DNA of 64,000 bases. Origin: Microbacterium testaceum StLB037. Lineage in GTDB: Bacteria > Actinomycetota > Actinomycetes > Actinomycetales > Microbacteriaceae. This document shows positions 25,496 through 33,412 of this stretch, piece by piece. Location: positions 3,162,001-3,226,000 of the forward strand of contig NC_015125.1 in NCBI RefSeq assembly GCF_000202635.1, written 5' to 3'. Below the pieces are notes generated by a model that did no database searches, was not told where the DNA came from, and was given only the letters and a program-made list of their open reading frames with translations. Both the position numbers and the translations under genes were made by a program. The stretch's first letter is position 1; each line of letters starts with the position of its first letter.

Positions 25496-27114
25496 GCGAA
25501 CTCCTCCAGCTTGCGGGTCTGACGGAAGGCCAGCGCCGAGATGGCGCCGACGACGACGAACACGACGATCGACAGCGCACTCGCGAGGCCGTAATCGGCG
25601 GCTCCGCCCGAGACGCCGGAGATGTCGTAGATGGCCGAGATGAGGATGTCGGTCGAGCCCAGTGCGTAAGGCGCTCCGGGTATCGCGGGCCCGCCGTTGT
25701 TGAACATGTAGATGACGGTGAAGTTGTTGAAGCTGAAGGCGAACGACGAGATCGCCAGCGGCGCGGTCGAGACGAGCAGCAGGGGCAGCACGATCGACCG
25801 GAAGGAGCGCCACCGGCCGGCGCCGTCGAGCTGTGCGGCCTCGAGGGTGTCGGAGGGGAGGGCCTGCAGAGCACCCGTGCACACGAGGAACCAGTACGGG
25901 TAGCTGAGCCACACGTTCACCCACAGCACGGCGAGCTTCGCGAGCACCGGATCGCCGAGCCAGTTGATCGGCAGGCCGAAGAAGAACACGTCGTTGATGA
26001 CGCCGAACTCGGAGTTGAACATGCCGCGGAACAGCAGCGCCGACATGAACGCCGGGAACGCGTACGGGAGGATGAACAGGGTCCGCAGGAACTTGCGGGC
26101 CCGCACGCGCGGGTCGTTGAAGATCATCGCGAACAGCAAGCCGAGCCCGAAGCTGATCACCACCGACAGGATCGCGAACGCGAACGTCCACCCCGTGACC
26201 GACAGCAGCGGTTGCAGGAGGGCGCCGTCGGTGAACACGCGCAGGAAGTTCTCGAACCCGACGTTGACGTACCAGCCGGTGGGCAGGCTCTGCCCGTCCG
26301 CGGAGGTGAAGGTGCCGCGGTCGGTCGCGGTGTAGACCGTGCCGGTCGTGGTGTCGGTGATGGTCTGCGCCTGCTCGTCCCACACGAGGGTCGAGGTGTA
26401 CACCGTCGCGGTCGAGCCGTCGCGGGTGCGCAGCGCGCCGTCGTTCGGGTCGTCGGACAGGGGGACCCGGAGGGCCGCGGCGGCCTGCTGCACCGCGGGA
26501 TCGGTGAGCACCTCGGCACGCGGCACGACGGTCCAGCCCGACACCTCGGTGGGGGCGCCGCTTGCGCCGATCTCGCCGTCGACCGTGGTCAGGGGCTCGT
26601 CGGGGGTGCCCACGCGCACGACGTCGTCGTCGGCGATCGCGAGGCCGTACGTGCCGAGGCGTTCCACGACGGCCATCGGGTAGGTCGCGGAGTCGTCGAC
26701 CCGGCGTTCGCCCTGGATCAGGGTGGCATCCACCGCCTGCGATTGCGATCCCGCGTGGCCCGTGCCGTAGTTCGTGAAGGCGATGTAGGCGGTGTAGCCG
26801 AAGATGAAGACCTGGAACGCGAAGAGGAAGATCAGCCCCGGCAGCAGGTACTTCAGTGGCAGCGCGCGGCGGGTGAAGTAGACGATGTCGGCGACGATCA
26901 GCAGCACGGCGGTGATCGAAGCCAGCAGCCAGGAGTCGGCGCCGACGGCGGTGAGGATCGTCAGGATGCCGAAGGCGTTGACGACCGCCATGATGACGAG
27001 CTTCACGAGGAAGCCGACGCCGATGCCGCGCCAGGCGCGGGCGTGCGACTCGCGCAGACGCGCGGGGGCGGTGGGGGCCGCGCCCGGGGGCGCGACGGGA
27101 GGGGTGACCGACAT
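25492..27114 (-). CDS. ganP: Galactooligosaccharide ABC permease, MalF/GanP type
   Basis: A 540-residue MalF-like permease. Two or three extra N-terminal membrane segments (about 25-110) precede a large extracytoplasmic loop (about 125-305, rich in D, T and V) like the MalF P2 loop that contacts the binding protein. The transport core follows, with coupling loop QALPSDTLEAAQLDGAGRWR. Most Gram-positive CUT1 partners are about 300-430 residues, so this is a long form resembling B. subtilis GanP. The start is ATG at 27114, behind CCGGAGC. A 15-bp perfect hairpin separates it from the ganS gene upstream. Confidence 0.92.
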   Translation of the reverse strand: MSVTPPVAPPGAAPTAPARLRESHARAWRGIGVGFLVKLVIMAVVNAFGILTILTAVGADSWLLASITAVLLIVADIVYFTRRALPLKYLLPGLIFLFAFQVFIFGYTAYIAFTNYGTGHAGSQSQAVDATLIQGERRVDDSATYPMAVVERLGTYGLAIADDDVVRVGTPDEPLTTVDGEIGASGAPTEVSGWTVVPRAEVLTDPAVQQAAAALRVPLSDDPNDGALRTRDGSTATVYTSTLVWDEQAQTITDTTTGTVYTATDRGTFTSADGQSLPTGWYVNVGFENFLRVFTDGALLQPLLSVTGWTFAFAILSVVISFGLGLLFAMIFNDPRVRARKFLRTLFILPYAFPAFMSALLFRGMFNSEFGVINDVFFFGLPINWLGDPVLAKLAVLWVNVWLSYPYWFLVCTGALQALPSDTLEAAQLDGAGRWRSFRSIVLPLLLVSTAPLAISSFAFSFNNFTVIYMFNNGGPAIPGAPYALGSTDILISAIYDISGVSGGAADYGLASALSIVVFVVVGAISALAFRQTRKLEEFA

Positions 27115-27141
27115 GGGTGCTCCGGATTCGTCGGGGTGGTA

Positions 27142-27177
27142 CCGCGGGCGGGCGCGCGTGATCGCGCCCGCCCGCGG
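27142..27177 (-). terminator. Perfect hairpin between ganS and ganP (attenuator or mRNA stabiliser)
   Basis: A perfect 15-bp stem (left arm CCGCGGGCGGGCGCG, 27142-27156; right arm 27163-27177) with a six-base loop starts five bases after the ganS stop and ends 27 bases before the ganP start. In this position it would end or protect most ganS messages, letting the binding protein be made in excess of the permeases, as at malE-malF. There is no U-tract. Confidence 0.7.
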
Positions 27178-27182
27178 AGTCG

Positions 27183-28418
27183 TCAGCCGGCCAGCGTGCT
27201 TTGCAGGTCGGTGATCATCTGGTTCCACGTCGAGACGGGCTCGGCGCCGGAGATGATCTGAGCCTCAGCGGCGTTCCACAGGTCCCACACCGACCCCATC
27301 TCGGGGATCGAGGGCATCGGCACGCCGTTCTGAGCCGAGGCGAGGAAGCCGGCGATGATCGGGTCGGATGCCACCTCCTGGCCGAGCGAGGTGTACGCGG
27401 GGATGCGCGGGTCGGCCTCGTACAGGGCGCGCTGCGCGTCCTCGGTGCCGAGGTAGTTCACGAGGAACTCCGTCGCGAGCAGCGCGTTCTTGCTCTGGGC
27501 GCTGAGGTAGAAGCCCTGCACGCCCACGAAGGGGGCCGCGGTCTCGCCGCCGGCGCTGGGGATCGGGTTCACCGCGACATCGATGCCCTCGAACGAGCTG
27601 ATCGCCCACGGACCCTGCACGGTGTACGGCGCCTTGCCGCTCGCGAAGAGCTCATTGTTGATGTCGTAGTCGATCGTGGTCGAGAGGTAGCCCGCCTGGC
27701 CGTTGGTCGACAGCCACTGCGCGAAGCGCTCGCCCGCGGCTCCGCCCATGCCGACCTCGGACGTGTACGAACCGCTGGCGTCCTGCACGAACACCGGGGC
27801 GCCGAACGAGGTCTGCAGGCCGTACATCGTGTAGCCGTCGCCGGTCTCGCCCGCGGTGTTGATGACGAACGGACGCTCGGCTCCGGATGCCAGACCCCGC
27901 TGGATCATGTCGTCCCAGGTCGCGGGCGCCTCGGTTCCCACCAGCGCGGTGTTCTGGACGAGGGCGACGGTCTCGAGCGAGTACGGCAGCGCGTAGAGCT
28001 GCCCGTCGTATGTCATCGCTTCGAGGGCGACGGGCTCGAAGTTCGACGCGGTGTCGCCGAGATCGATCGTGTCGACGACACCGGCGGCGACGAGCGCGCC
28101 GAGCCAGTCGTGCGCGCCGACGGTGATGTCGGGGCCCTCGCCGGTGGGCACCTGGGCGATGAAGTCGTTGCGGAGGTCTTCGAAGTTCTTCTGCACGAGG
28201 CGCACGGTCGCGCCCGTCTCCTCCTCGAACGCCTTGGCGGCGTCGCCGATGGCCTGCTCGCGCTCGGCGTCGGTCCAGACCACGATCTCGGGGCCGTCGC
28301 CGCCCTGGGCGGCGTCGTCGGTCGATCCGCCGCCGGAGCAGCCGGTGAGGGCGAGGGCGGAGACGGCGAGGATCGCCGCCGAGCCGAGGAGTGCGCGTCG
28401 GGGTGCTGTCATGCGCAT
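27183..28418 (-). CDS. ganS: Galactooligosaccharide-binding lipoprotein (MalE/GanS type)
   Basis: A 411-residue CUT1 solute-binding protein, lipid-anchored through LTGC (Cys27). It has the two-domain MalE layout: IVVWTDAEREQAIGDAAKAF at the start, the hinge TYDGQLYALPYSLETVALVQN and GKAPYTVQGPWAISSFEG. Its place between a beta-galactosidase gene and two permease genes, in a locus with a galactanase, identifies beta-galactooligosaccharides as the likely ligand. Start is ATG at 28418 behind AAAGGGA; an in-frame ATG at 28412 is less well spaced. The 5' region (28419-28520) contains two small hairpins, for example GACCGCA/TGCGGTC. Confidence 0.92.
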   Translation of the reverse strand: MRMTAPRRALLGSAAILAVSALALTGCSGGGSTDDAAQGGDGPEIVVWTDAEREQAIGDAAKAFEEETGATVRLVQKNFEDLRNDFIAQVPTGEGPDITVGAHDWLGALVAAGVVDTIDLGDTASNFEPVALEAMTYDGQLYALPYSLETVALVQNTALVGTEAPATWDDMIQRGLASGAERPFVINTAGETGDGYTMYGLQTSFGAPVFVQDASGSYTSEVGMGGAAGERFAQWLSTNGQAGYLSTTIDYDINNELFASGKAPYTVQGPWAISSFEGIDVAVNPIPSAGGETAAPFVGVQGFYLSAQSKNALLATEFLVNYLGTEDAQRALYEADPRIPAYTSLGQEVASDPIIAGFLASAQNGVPMPSIPEMGSVWDLWNAAEAQIISGAEPVSTWNQMITDLQSTLAG

Positions 28419-28518
28419 GAGGAGTCCCTTTCTGTGCGACCGCAGCCGTTGCGGTCGGTTCGGGCGACCGCGGTGGTCGCGGTCGGGTCGTACGGGGTCG
28501 CGGTCTTCGCGGCCCGCT

Positions 28519-28546
28519 CACCCGGCCGCGTCGGTGCGGCCGGGTG
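28519..28546 (-). terminator. Hairpin after the ganA beta-galactosidase gene
   Basis: A perfect 11-bp stem (CACCCGGCCGC, 28519-28529, against 28536-28546) with a six-base loop lies 25 bases beyond the ganA stop and about 100 bases before ganS. It suggests partial or full termination, so ganS may have its own promoter in the remaining gap. Confidence 0.65.
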
Positions 28547-28571
28547 TCGTCTGGGGTGAGATGCCGGCCCG

Positions 28572-30596
28572 TCAGGCCCGGCCGGCCTCCTCACGTGCGG
28601 TGCGGACGACGGCGACGCCGCCCGCGGGAACCGTCAGCGACCCGTCGATGGACGCGCCGGTGAGGAGCTCGGTGCCGTCGAGGGAGAGGTCGACGGCGTC
28701 GTCGCGGTGGTTGACGACGAACGTGAAGTCGTGGGCGTCGGAGCGTCGCACGACCACCTCGCATCCGGCCGGGACGGCGGATGCCGAGACCCCCGCGTCG
28801 GCGTAGGCGGCGGCCATCACGTGCGCGAGGCTGTCGGCATCCAGGCTCGTCGAGACGTACCACCCGGTGCCGGCGCCGTACGCGTGACGGGTCAGCGCCG
28901 CGCGCCCGGCGGCCGGACCGTCGACGTAACGGGCGACGGTCTCGGCCCCGTCGACGAGGAGGTCCTCGGCCCACGCGCGGGCGGTCAGGGTGGTGCCGTC
29001 GGCGTTCTCGAGCGTCGTCGTCTCGCCCTCGCGCAGCGGCAGGAACTCCTCCACGCGCACGCCGAGCACGTCGGCGAGGGGAGCCAGGTAGCCGCCCGGG
29101 TGGACGGCGTCGTTCTCATCGACGATGCCCGAGAAGAACGACACCACCAGCGTGCCGCCCCCGTGCACGTAGGCGGCGAGGTTGTCGGCATCCGCTCGCG
29201 AGAGCAGGTACTGCGCGGGGACGACGACGAGGCGGTAGCCCGACAGATCGTGCCCGGGCAGCGCGAAGTCGGCGGTGATGCCGTCGCGCCAGAGCTGCTC
29301 GTAGTACGCGCGCACCTGCGCCTGGTGGGTGACGTCGACCGAGGGACGCCACTCGAGGTCCTGCGCCCAGAACGACTCGAAGTCCCACAGCACCGCGGCC
29401 TCGGCCTGCACGCGCGCCCCGCGCACCTCGCCCAGACGGCCGAGCGCGTCGCCGAGGTCGACGACCTCGCGCCAGACACGGGAGTCGGTGCCCGCGTGGG
29501 GGAGCATCGCCGAGTGGAACTTCTCGGCGCCCGAGCGCGAGGCGCGCCACTGGAAGAAGAGGATCGCGTCGGCGCCGCGGGCGAGGTGGGTGAGCGAGTT
29601 GCGGGCCATCTCGCCGGGGCGCTTGGCGACGTTGCGCGGCTGCCAGTTCACGGCCGACGTGGAGTGCTCCATGAGGATCCACGGCGCGCCCCCGCCGACC
29701 GAGCGCGACAGGTCGGCGGCGATCGCGAGACCGACGTGCCCGTCGGGGTCGGCGGCCCAGAGGTAGTGGTCGTCGGAGACGATGTCGACCTCCCGGCCCC
29801 ACGCCCACAGGTCGGTGGTCCAGCTCTGGTTCGCCATGAAATTCGTCGTGATGGGCTGGGTGGCGTGGGCGCGGATGGCATCCCGCTCGATGCGGAAGCA
29901 CGCGCGCAGCTGGTGGTCGGTGAACCGCGCGAAGTCGAGGCGCTGCGCGGGGTTGACGACGCTCGGGGCGTCGGCGGGTGCGCCCACGTGCTCCCAGTCG
30001 CCGTAGTGCTGGCCCCAGAAGGCGGTGCCCCACGCCGCGTTGAGGCCGTCGAGCGAGCCGTACCGCTCGCGCAGCCAGTCGCGGAAGGCGGCGACCGAGG
30101 CGGGGGAGTAGTCCTCGCCGACGGGAACGCCGTACTCGTTGTGCACGTGCCACATCACGACCGCGGGGTGTGCGGCGTAGCGCGCGGCGAGGGCGTCGGC
30201 GATGCGCGCGACGGCGGTGCGGTAGGCGGGGGAGGAGGGGGATGCCATCCCCCGGGAGCCGAAGCCCATCGTGCGGCCGTCGCGGGTCACGACGCGCGCC
30301 TCGGGGTGGGCGTGGAGGAACCACGCGGGCGGGGAGGCGGTGGGCGTGCCCAGGTCGACGGCGATGCCGTGGGCGTGCAGGAGGTCGAGGAGGTCGTCGA
30401 GCCAGGCGAAGTCGAAGACGCCCTCACTGCGCTCGATCAGGGCCCACGAGAAGATCCCGACGCTCACGAGGTTGACGCCGGCCTCGCGCATGAGCCGCAC
30501 GTCCTCGTCCCAGACCTCGCGGGGCCACTGCTCGGGGTTGTAGTCACCGCCGTACGCGATGCCGTCGAGAGCGGGCCAGGGGGTAACGCGGGTCAT
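28572..30596 (-). CDS. ganA: Beta-galactosidase, GH42
   Basis: A 674-residue cytoplasmic GH42 enzyme that hydrolyses imported galactooligosaccharides to galactose. Landmarks: GIAYGGDYNPEQWPREVWDED at the N-terminus, the acid/base glutamate in VVMWHVHNEYG, and the nucleophile in PWILMEHSTSAVNWQPRN. The trimerisation and C-terminal beta domains follow (GGTLVVSFFSGIVDENDAVHPGG). No signal peptide. The ATG at 30596 is preceded by GGAG and lies 29 bases beyond an 18-bp operator, so GanR probably blocks its promoter. The frame continues upstream only through non-coding DNA. Confidence 0.95.
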   Translation of the reverse strand: MTRVTPWPALDGIAYGGDYNPEQWPREVWDEDVRLMREAGVNLVSVGIFSWALIERSEGVFDFAWLDDLLDLLHAHGIAVDLGTPTASPPAWFLHAHPEARVVTRDGRTMGFGSRGMASPSSPAYRTAVARIADALAARYAAHPAVVMWHVHNEYGVPVGEDYSPASVAAFRDWLRERYGSLDGLNAAWGTAFWGQHYGDWEHVGAPADAPSVVNPAQRLDFARFTDHQLRACFRIERDAIRAHATQPITTNFMANQSWTTDLWAWGREVDIVSDDHYLWAADPDGHVGLAIAADLSRSVGGGAPWILMEHSTSAVNWQPRNVAKRPGEMARNSLTHLARGADAILFFQWRASRSGAEKFHSAMLPHAGTDSRVWREVVDLGDALGRLGEVRGARVQAEAAVLWDFESFWAQDLEWRPSVDVTHQAQVRAYYEQLWRDGITADFALPGHDLSGYRLVVVPAQYLLSRADADNLAAYVHGGGTLVVSFFSGIVDENDAVHPGGYLAPLADVLGVRVEEFLPLREGETTTLENADGTTLTARAWAEDLLVDGAETVARYVDGPAAGRAALTRHAYGAGTGWYVSTSLDADSLAHVMAAAYADAGVSASAVPAGCEVVVRRSDAHDFTFVVNHRDDAVDLSLDGTELLTGASIDGSLTVPAGGVAVVRTAREEAGRA

Positions 30597-30625
30597 GACA
30601 CTCCATCGGATCTTCGAGCGGCCCT

Positions 30626-30643
30626 GACTGGGACCGGTCACAG
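30626..30643. promoter_or_regulatory. GanR operator, ganA-proximal
   Basis: GACTGGGACCGGTCACAG contains the palindrome GACCGGTC with a central CG, the form expected of a LacI-family operator. An exact inverted copy stands at 30697-30714. It overlaps the likely promoter of ganA. Confidence 0.75.
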
Positions 30644-30696
30644 CCTCCGTTGCGGTGGCCGCGTGACGCAACATCGACCTGCCCTTCGTTACCGAA

Positions 30697-30714
30697 CTGT
30701 GACCGGTCCCAGTC
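30697..30714. promoter_or_regulatory. GanR operator, ganR-proximal
   Basis: CTGTGACCGGTCCCAGTC is the exact reverse complement of the site at 30626-30643; the two centres are 71 bp apart. It lies about 52 bases upstream of the ganR start. Two identical sites at this distance would allow a looped repressor complex and autoregulation. A smaller inverted repeat (GTTGCG/CGCAAC) lies between them. Confidence 0.75.
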
Positions 30715-30753
30715 CGGACGCGCCGCAGAAGCGGAGCGGCGCCCGCGGGCAGA

Positions 30754-30765
30754 TAGCATTCCGGC
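30754..30765 (+). promoter_or_regulatory. Candidate -10 box for ganR (leaderless)
   Basis: TAGCAT (30754-30759) is followed by six bases and the ATG at 30766, with no Shine-Dalgarno between. Confidence 0.45.
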
Positions 30766-31782
30766 ATGGAACAGACCCCGACCGCTCGTCGTAAGCCGAC
30801 GATCCGCGATGTCGCCGCCGCCGCCGGGGTCTCGCGCGGCACCGTGTCACGGGTCATCAACGGCGGGCACTGGGTGTCTCCCGACGCGCGCGTCGCCGTC
30901 GAAGAGGCGATCGAGCGCACCGGGTACACGGCCAACCACGCCGCGCGGAGTCTCGCGACGGGGCGGTCCGGATCGCTCGCCTTCCTCATGACCGAGCCGC
31001 AGCACCTGCTCTTCGACGACCCCACCTTCGCGCTCCTGCTGCGCGGTGCGGCCGCGGCCCTGTCGGAGCGGGGGATGACCCTCGTCCTGCTCATCGCGGG
31101 AACGCCCGCCGAACGCGCCACCGTCGAGCACTACGTCCGCGCGGGCCACGTCGACGGTGTCCTGCTCATCTCGTCGCACGAGGCCGACCCGCTGCTGGAC
31201 TCGCTGCTCGAAGCCGGCATCCCCACCGTCTCGTGCGGCGTCCCGCTCGGCCACCGCGCCGAGGTGTTGAGCGTCTCGGTCGACGAGAGCGGATCCGCGC
31301 GAGAGATGACGGCGTACCTGCGCTCCCGCGGGCACCGCCGCATCGCCATGATCGCCGGCCCCGACGACACCCCCGGCGGACGCTTCCGTCTGGTGGGCTT
31401 CCGCGACGAGATGGGCGCCGACTTCGACCCCGCCCTCGTCGAGACGGGCGACTACTCGCTGGAGTCCGGAGCCGCCGCCATGGCCCGCCTGCTCGAGAGA
31501 GCCCCCGACATCGACGCCGTGTTCGCCGCGTCCGACTCGATGGCCGCCGGGGCGGTGCAGACGCTCCGCCGCGCGGGACGGCGCGTTCCCGACGACGTCG
31601 CGGTCGCGGGCTTCGACGACTCGGGCCTCGCGGCCACCCACGAGCCCGCGCTCACCACCATGCGTCAGCCCTGGGAGCAGCTGAGCGAGCGCATGGTGAC
31701 TCTGCTCCTGGATGCCATCGCCGGACGCCCCGTCGCCCCGGTCGTGCTCGAGACCACCCTCGTGGCGCGCGACTCCGCCTGA
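30766..31782 (+). CDS. ganR: LacI-family repressor of the galactan locus
   Basis: A 338-residue LacI/GalR regulator. The N-terminal helix-turn-helix is TIRDVAAAAGVSRGTVSRVIN (about 12-32), with the hinge helix near NHAARSLATGRS. The C-terminal periplasmic-binding-protein domain binds the inducer, probably galactobiose or galactose (VFAASDSMAAGAVQTLR, VAVAGFDDSGLAATHEPALTT). It diverges from ganA, and two identical palindromic operators lie between them. By analogy with B. subtilis GanR it represses the gan genes in the absence of galactan products. Confidence 0.92.
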   Translation: MEQTPTARRKPTIRDVAAAAGVSRGTVSRVINGGHWVSPDARVAVEEAIERTGYTANHAARSLATGRSGSLAFLMTEPQHLLFDDPTFALLLRGAAAALSERGMTLVLLIAGTPAERATVEHYVRAGHVDGVLLISSHEADPLLDSLLEAGIPTVSCGVPLGHRAEVLSVSVDESGSAREMTAYLRSRGHRRIAMIAGPDDTPGGRFRLVGFRDEMGADFDPALVETGDYSLESGAAAMARLLERAPDIDAVFAASDSMAAGAVQTLRRAGRRVPDDVAVAGFDDSGLAATHEPALTTMRQPWEQLSERMVTLLLDAIAGRPVAPVVLETTLVARDSA

Positions 31783-31825
31783 GTGCTCGGTCGTCACGCG
31801 ACCGCCGGGGTCGGGCGCGCCCCCG

Positions 31826-31837
31826 TAGAATCCTGGG
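31826..31837 (+). promoter_or_regulatory. Candidate -10 box for metG (leaderless)
   Basis: TAGAAT (31826-31831), five of six matches to TATAAT, is followed by six bases (CCTGGG) and the GTG at 31838. No ribosome-binding site and no T-box-like leader is present. Confidence 0.5.
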
Positions 31838-33412
31838 GTGACTTCCGGCCGATCTTTCTACATCACGACGCCGATCTACTATCCGAGCGACGTTCCCCAC
31901 ATCGGCCACGGCTATACGACCGTGGCCGTCGACACGCTCGCGCGCTGGCACCGCCAGGCCGGTGACGACACCTGGATGCTGACCGGCACCGACGAGCACG
32001 GCCAGAAGATGATGCGTGCGGCCGCCGCGAACGGCGCGACGCCGCAGGAGTGGGTCGACAAGCTCGTGGGCGAGTCGTGGTTCCCCCTGCTGAAGACGCT
32101 CGACGTCGCCAACGACGACTTCATCCGCACCAGCCAGCCGCGCCACGAGGAGCGCGTCGCGAAGTTCGTGCAGGCGCTCTACGACCGGGGCTACATCTAT
32201 GCCGGAGAGTTCGAGGCGCTGTACTGCGTCGGCTGCGAGGAGTTCAAGACCGAGGCTGAGATCGTCGACGGCGAGGGACCCTTCGAGGGACTCAAGGTCT
32301 GCGCGATCCACTCGAAGCCGCTCGAACTGCTGCAGGAGAAGAACTACTTCTTCAAGCTCAGCGAGTTCCAGGAGCCCCTGCTCGAGCTGTACAAGACGGT
32401 CCCCGACTTCGTGCGCCCCGAGTCGGCGCGCAACGAGGTCGTCTCCTTCGTCAAGAACGGTCTGAAAGACCTGTCGATCTCGCGGTCGACCTTCGACTGG
32501 GGCATCCAGGTGCCGTGGGACGAGGCGCACGTCATCTACGTGTGGGTCGACGCCCTGCTGAACTACGCCACCGCGATCGGCTACGGCACCGACCCCGAGG
32601 AGTTCGCGCGCCGCTGGCCCGCGTACCACGTGGTCGGCAAGGACATCCTGCGCTTCCACGCCGTGATCTGGCCCGCGATGCTCATGGCCGCGGGCCTCGA
32701 GGTGCCGCGCGGAGTGTTCGCGCACGGCTGGCTGCTCGTCGGCGGCGAGAAGATGTCGAAGTCGAAGCTCACCGGCATCGCCCCGACCGAGATCACCGAC
32801 GTCTTCGGCTCCGACGCGTACCGCTTCTACTTCCTCTCCGCGATCGCGTTCGGGCAGGACGGCTCGTTCTCGTGGGAAGACCTCTCGGCCCGCTACCAGG
32901 CCGAGCTCGCGAACGGCTTCGGCAACCTGGCATCCCGCACGATCGCCATGATCGAGCGGTACTTCGAGGGGATCGTCCCGCCCTCGGGTGAGCTCACCGA
33001 GATCGACCTCGCGATCCAGCGAACGGTGGCGGATGCCGCGACGAACGCCGACGCGGCCATCGAGAAGTTCCGCATCGACGAGGCGATCGCCGCGATCTGG
33101 ACCATCGTCGACGCGCTCAACGGCTACATCACCGACAACGAGCCGTGGGCCCTGGCGAAGGGTCCCGAAAAGCGCGAGCGCCTGGGTACGGTGCTCTACA
33201 CCGCCGCCGAGGGACTCCGCGCGCTCGCCGTGCTGCTGTCACCGGTCATGCCGATCGCGACCGAGAAGCTCTGGATCGCGCTCGGGGCGGCCGAGAGCAT
33301 CGGCAGGTTGCACGACCAGCCGCTGCGCGAGGCCGGGGAGTGGGGCGCGCTGCGTCCCGGCTCGTCGGTCAACGGCCTGTCGCCGCTCTTCCCGCGCGTC
33401 GAGCAGGCGTGA
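31838..33412 (+). CDS. metG: Methionyl-tRNA synthetase
   Basis: A 524-residue class I synthetase that charges tRNA-Met. The HIGH motif (21-24) is in VPHIGHGY, and KMSKS (near 305) is in GEKMSKSKLTG. The connective domain keeps part of the zinc-knuckle cysteines (CVGCEEF). It lacks the C-terminal tRNA-binding domain of E. coli MetRS, as is normal for actinobacteria. The start is GTG at 31838. The stop overlaps the tatD start by four bases (GTGA), so the two are translationally coupled, an arrangement common in Gram-positives. Confidence 0.97.
   Translation: MTSGRSFYITTPIYYPSDVPHIGHGYTTVAVDTLARWHRQAGDDTWMLTGTDEHGQKMMRAAAANGATPQEWVDKLVGESWFPLLKTLDVANDDFIRTSQPRHEERVAKFVQALYDRGYIYAGEFEALYCVGCEEFKTEAEIVDGEGPFEGLKVCAIHSKPLELLQEKNYFFKLSEFQEPLLELYKTVPDFVRPESARNEVVSFVKNGLKDLSISRSTFDWGIQVPWDEAHVIYVWVDALLNYATAIGYGTDPEEFARRWPAYHVVGKDILRFHAVIWPAMLMAAGLEVPRGVFAHGWLLVGGEKMSKSKLTGIAPTEITDVFGSDAYRFYFLSAIAFGQDGSFSWEDLSARYQAELANGFGNLASRTIAMIERYFEGIVPPSGELTEIDLAIQRTVADAATNADAAIEKFRIDEAIAAIWTIVDALNGYITDNEPWALAKGPEKRERLGTVLYTAAEGLRALAVLLSPVMPIATEKLWIALGAAESIGRLHDQPLREAGEWGALRPGSSVNGLSPLFPRVEQA

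Noticed and set aside
31783..31837. T-box or SAM riboswitch before metG
   Set aside because: Only 55 bases separate ganR and metG, and the promoter sits six bases before the start codon; no leader RNA is possible.
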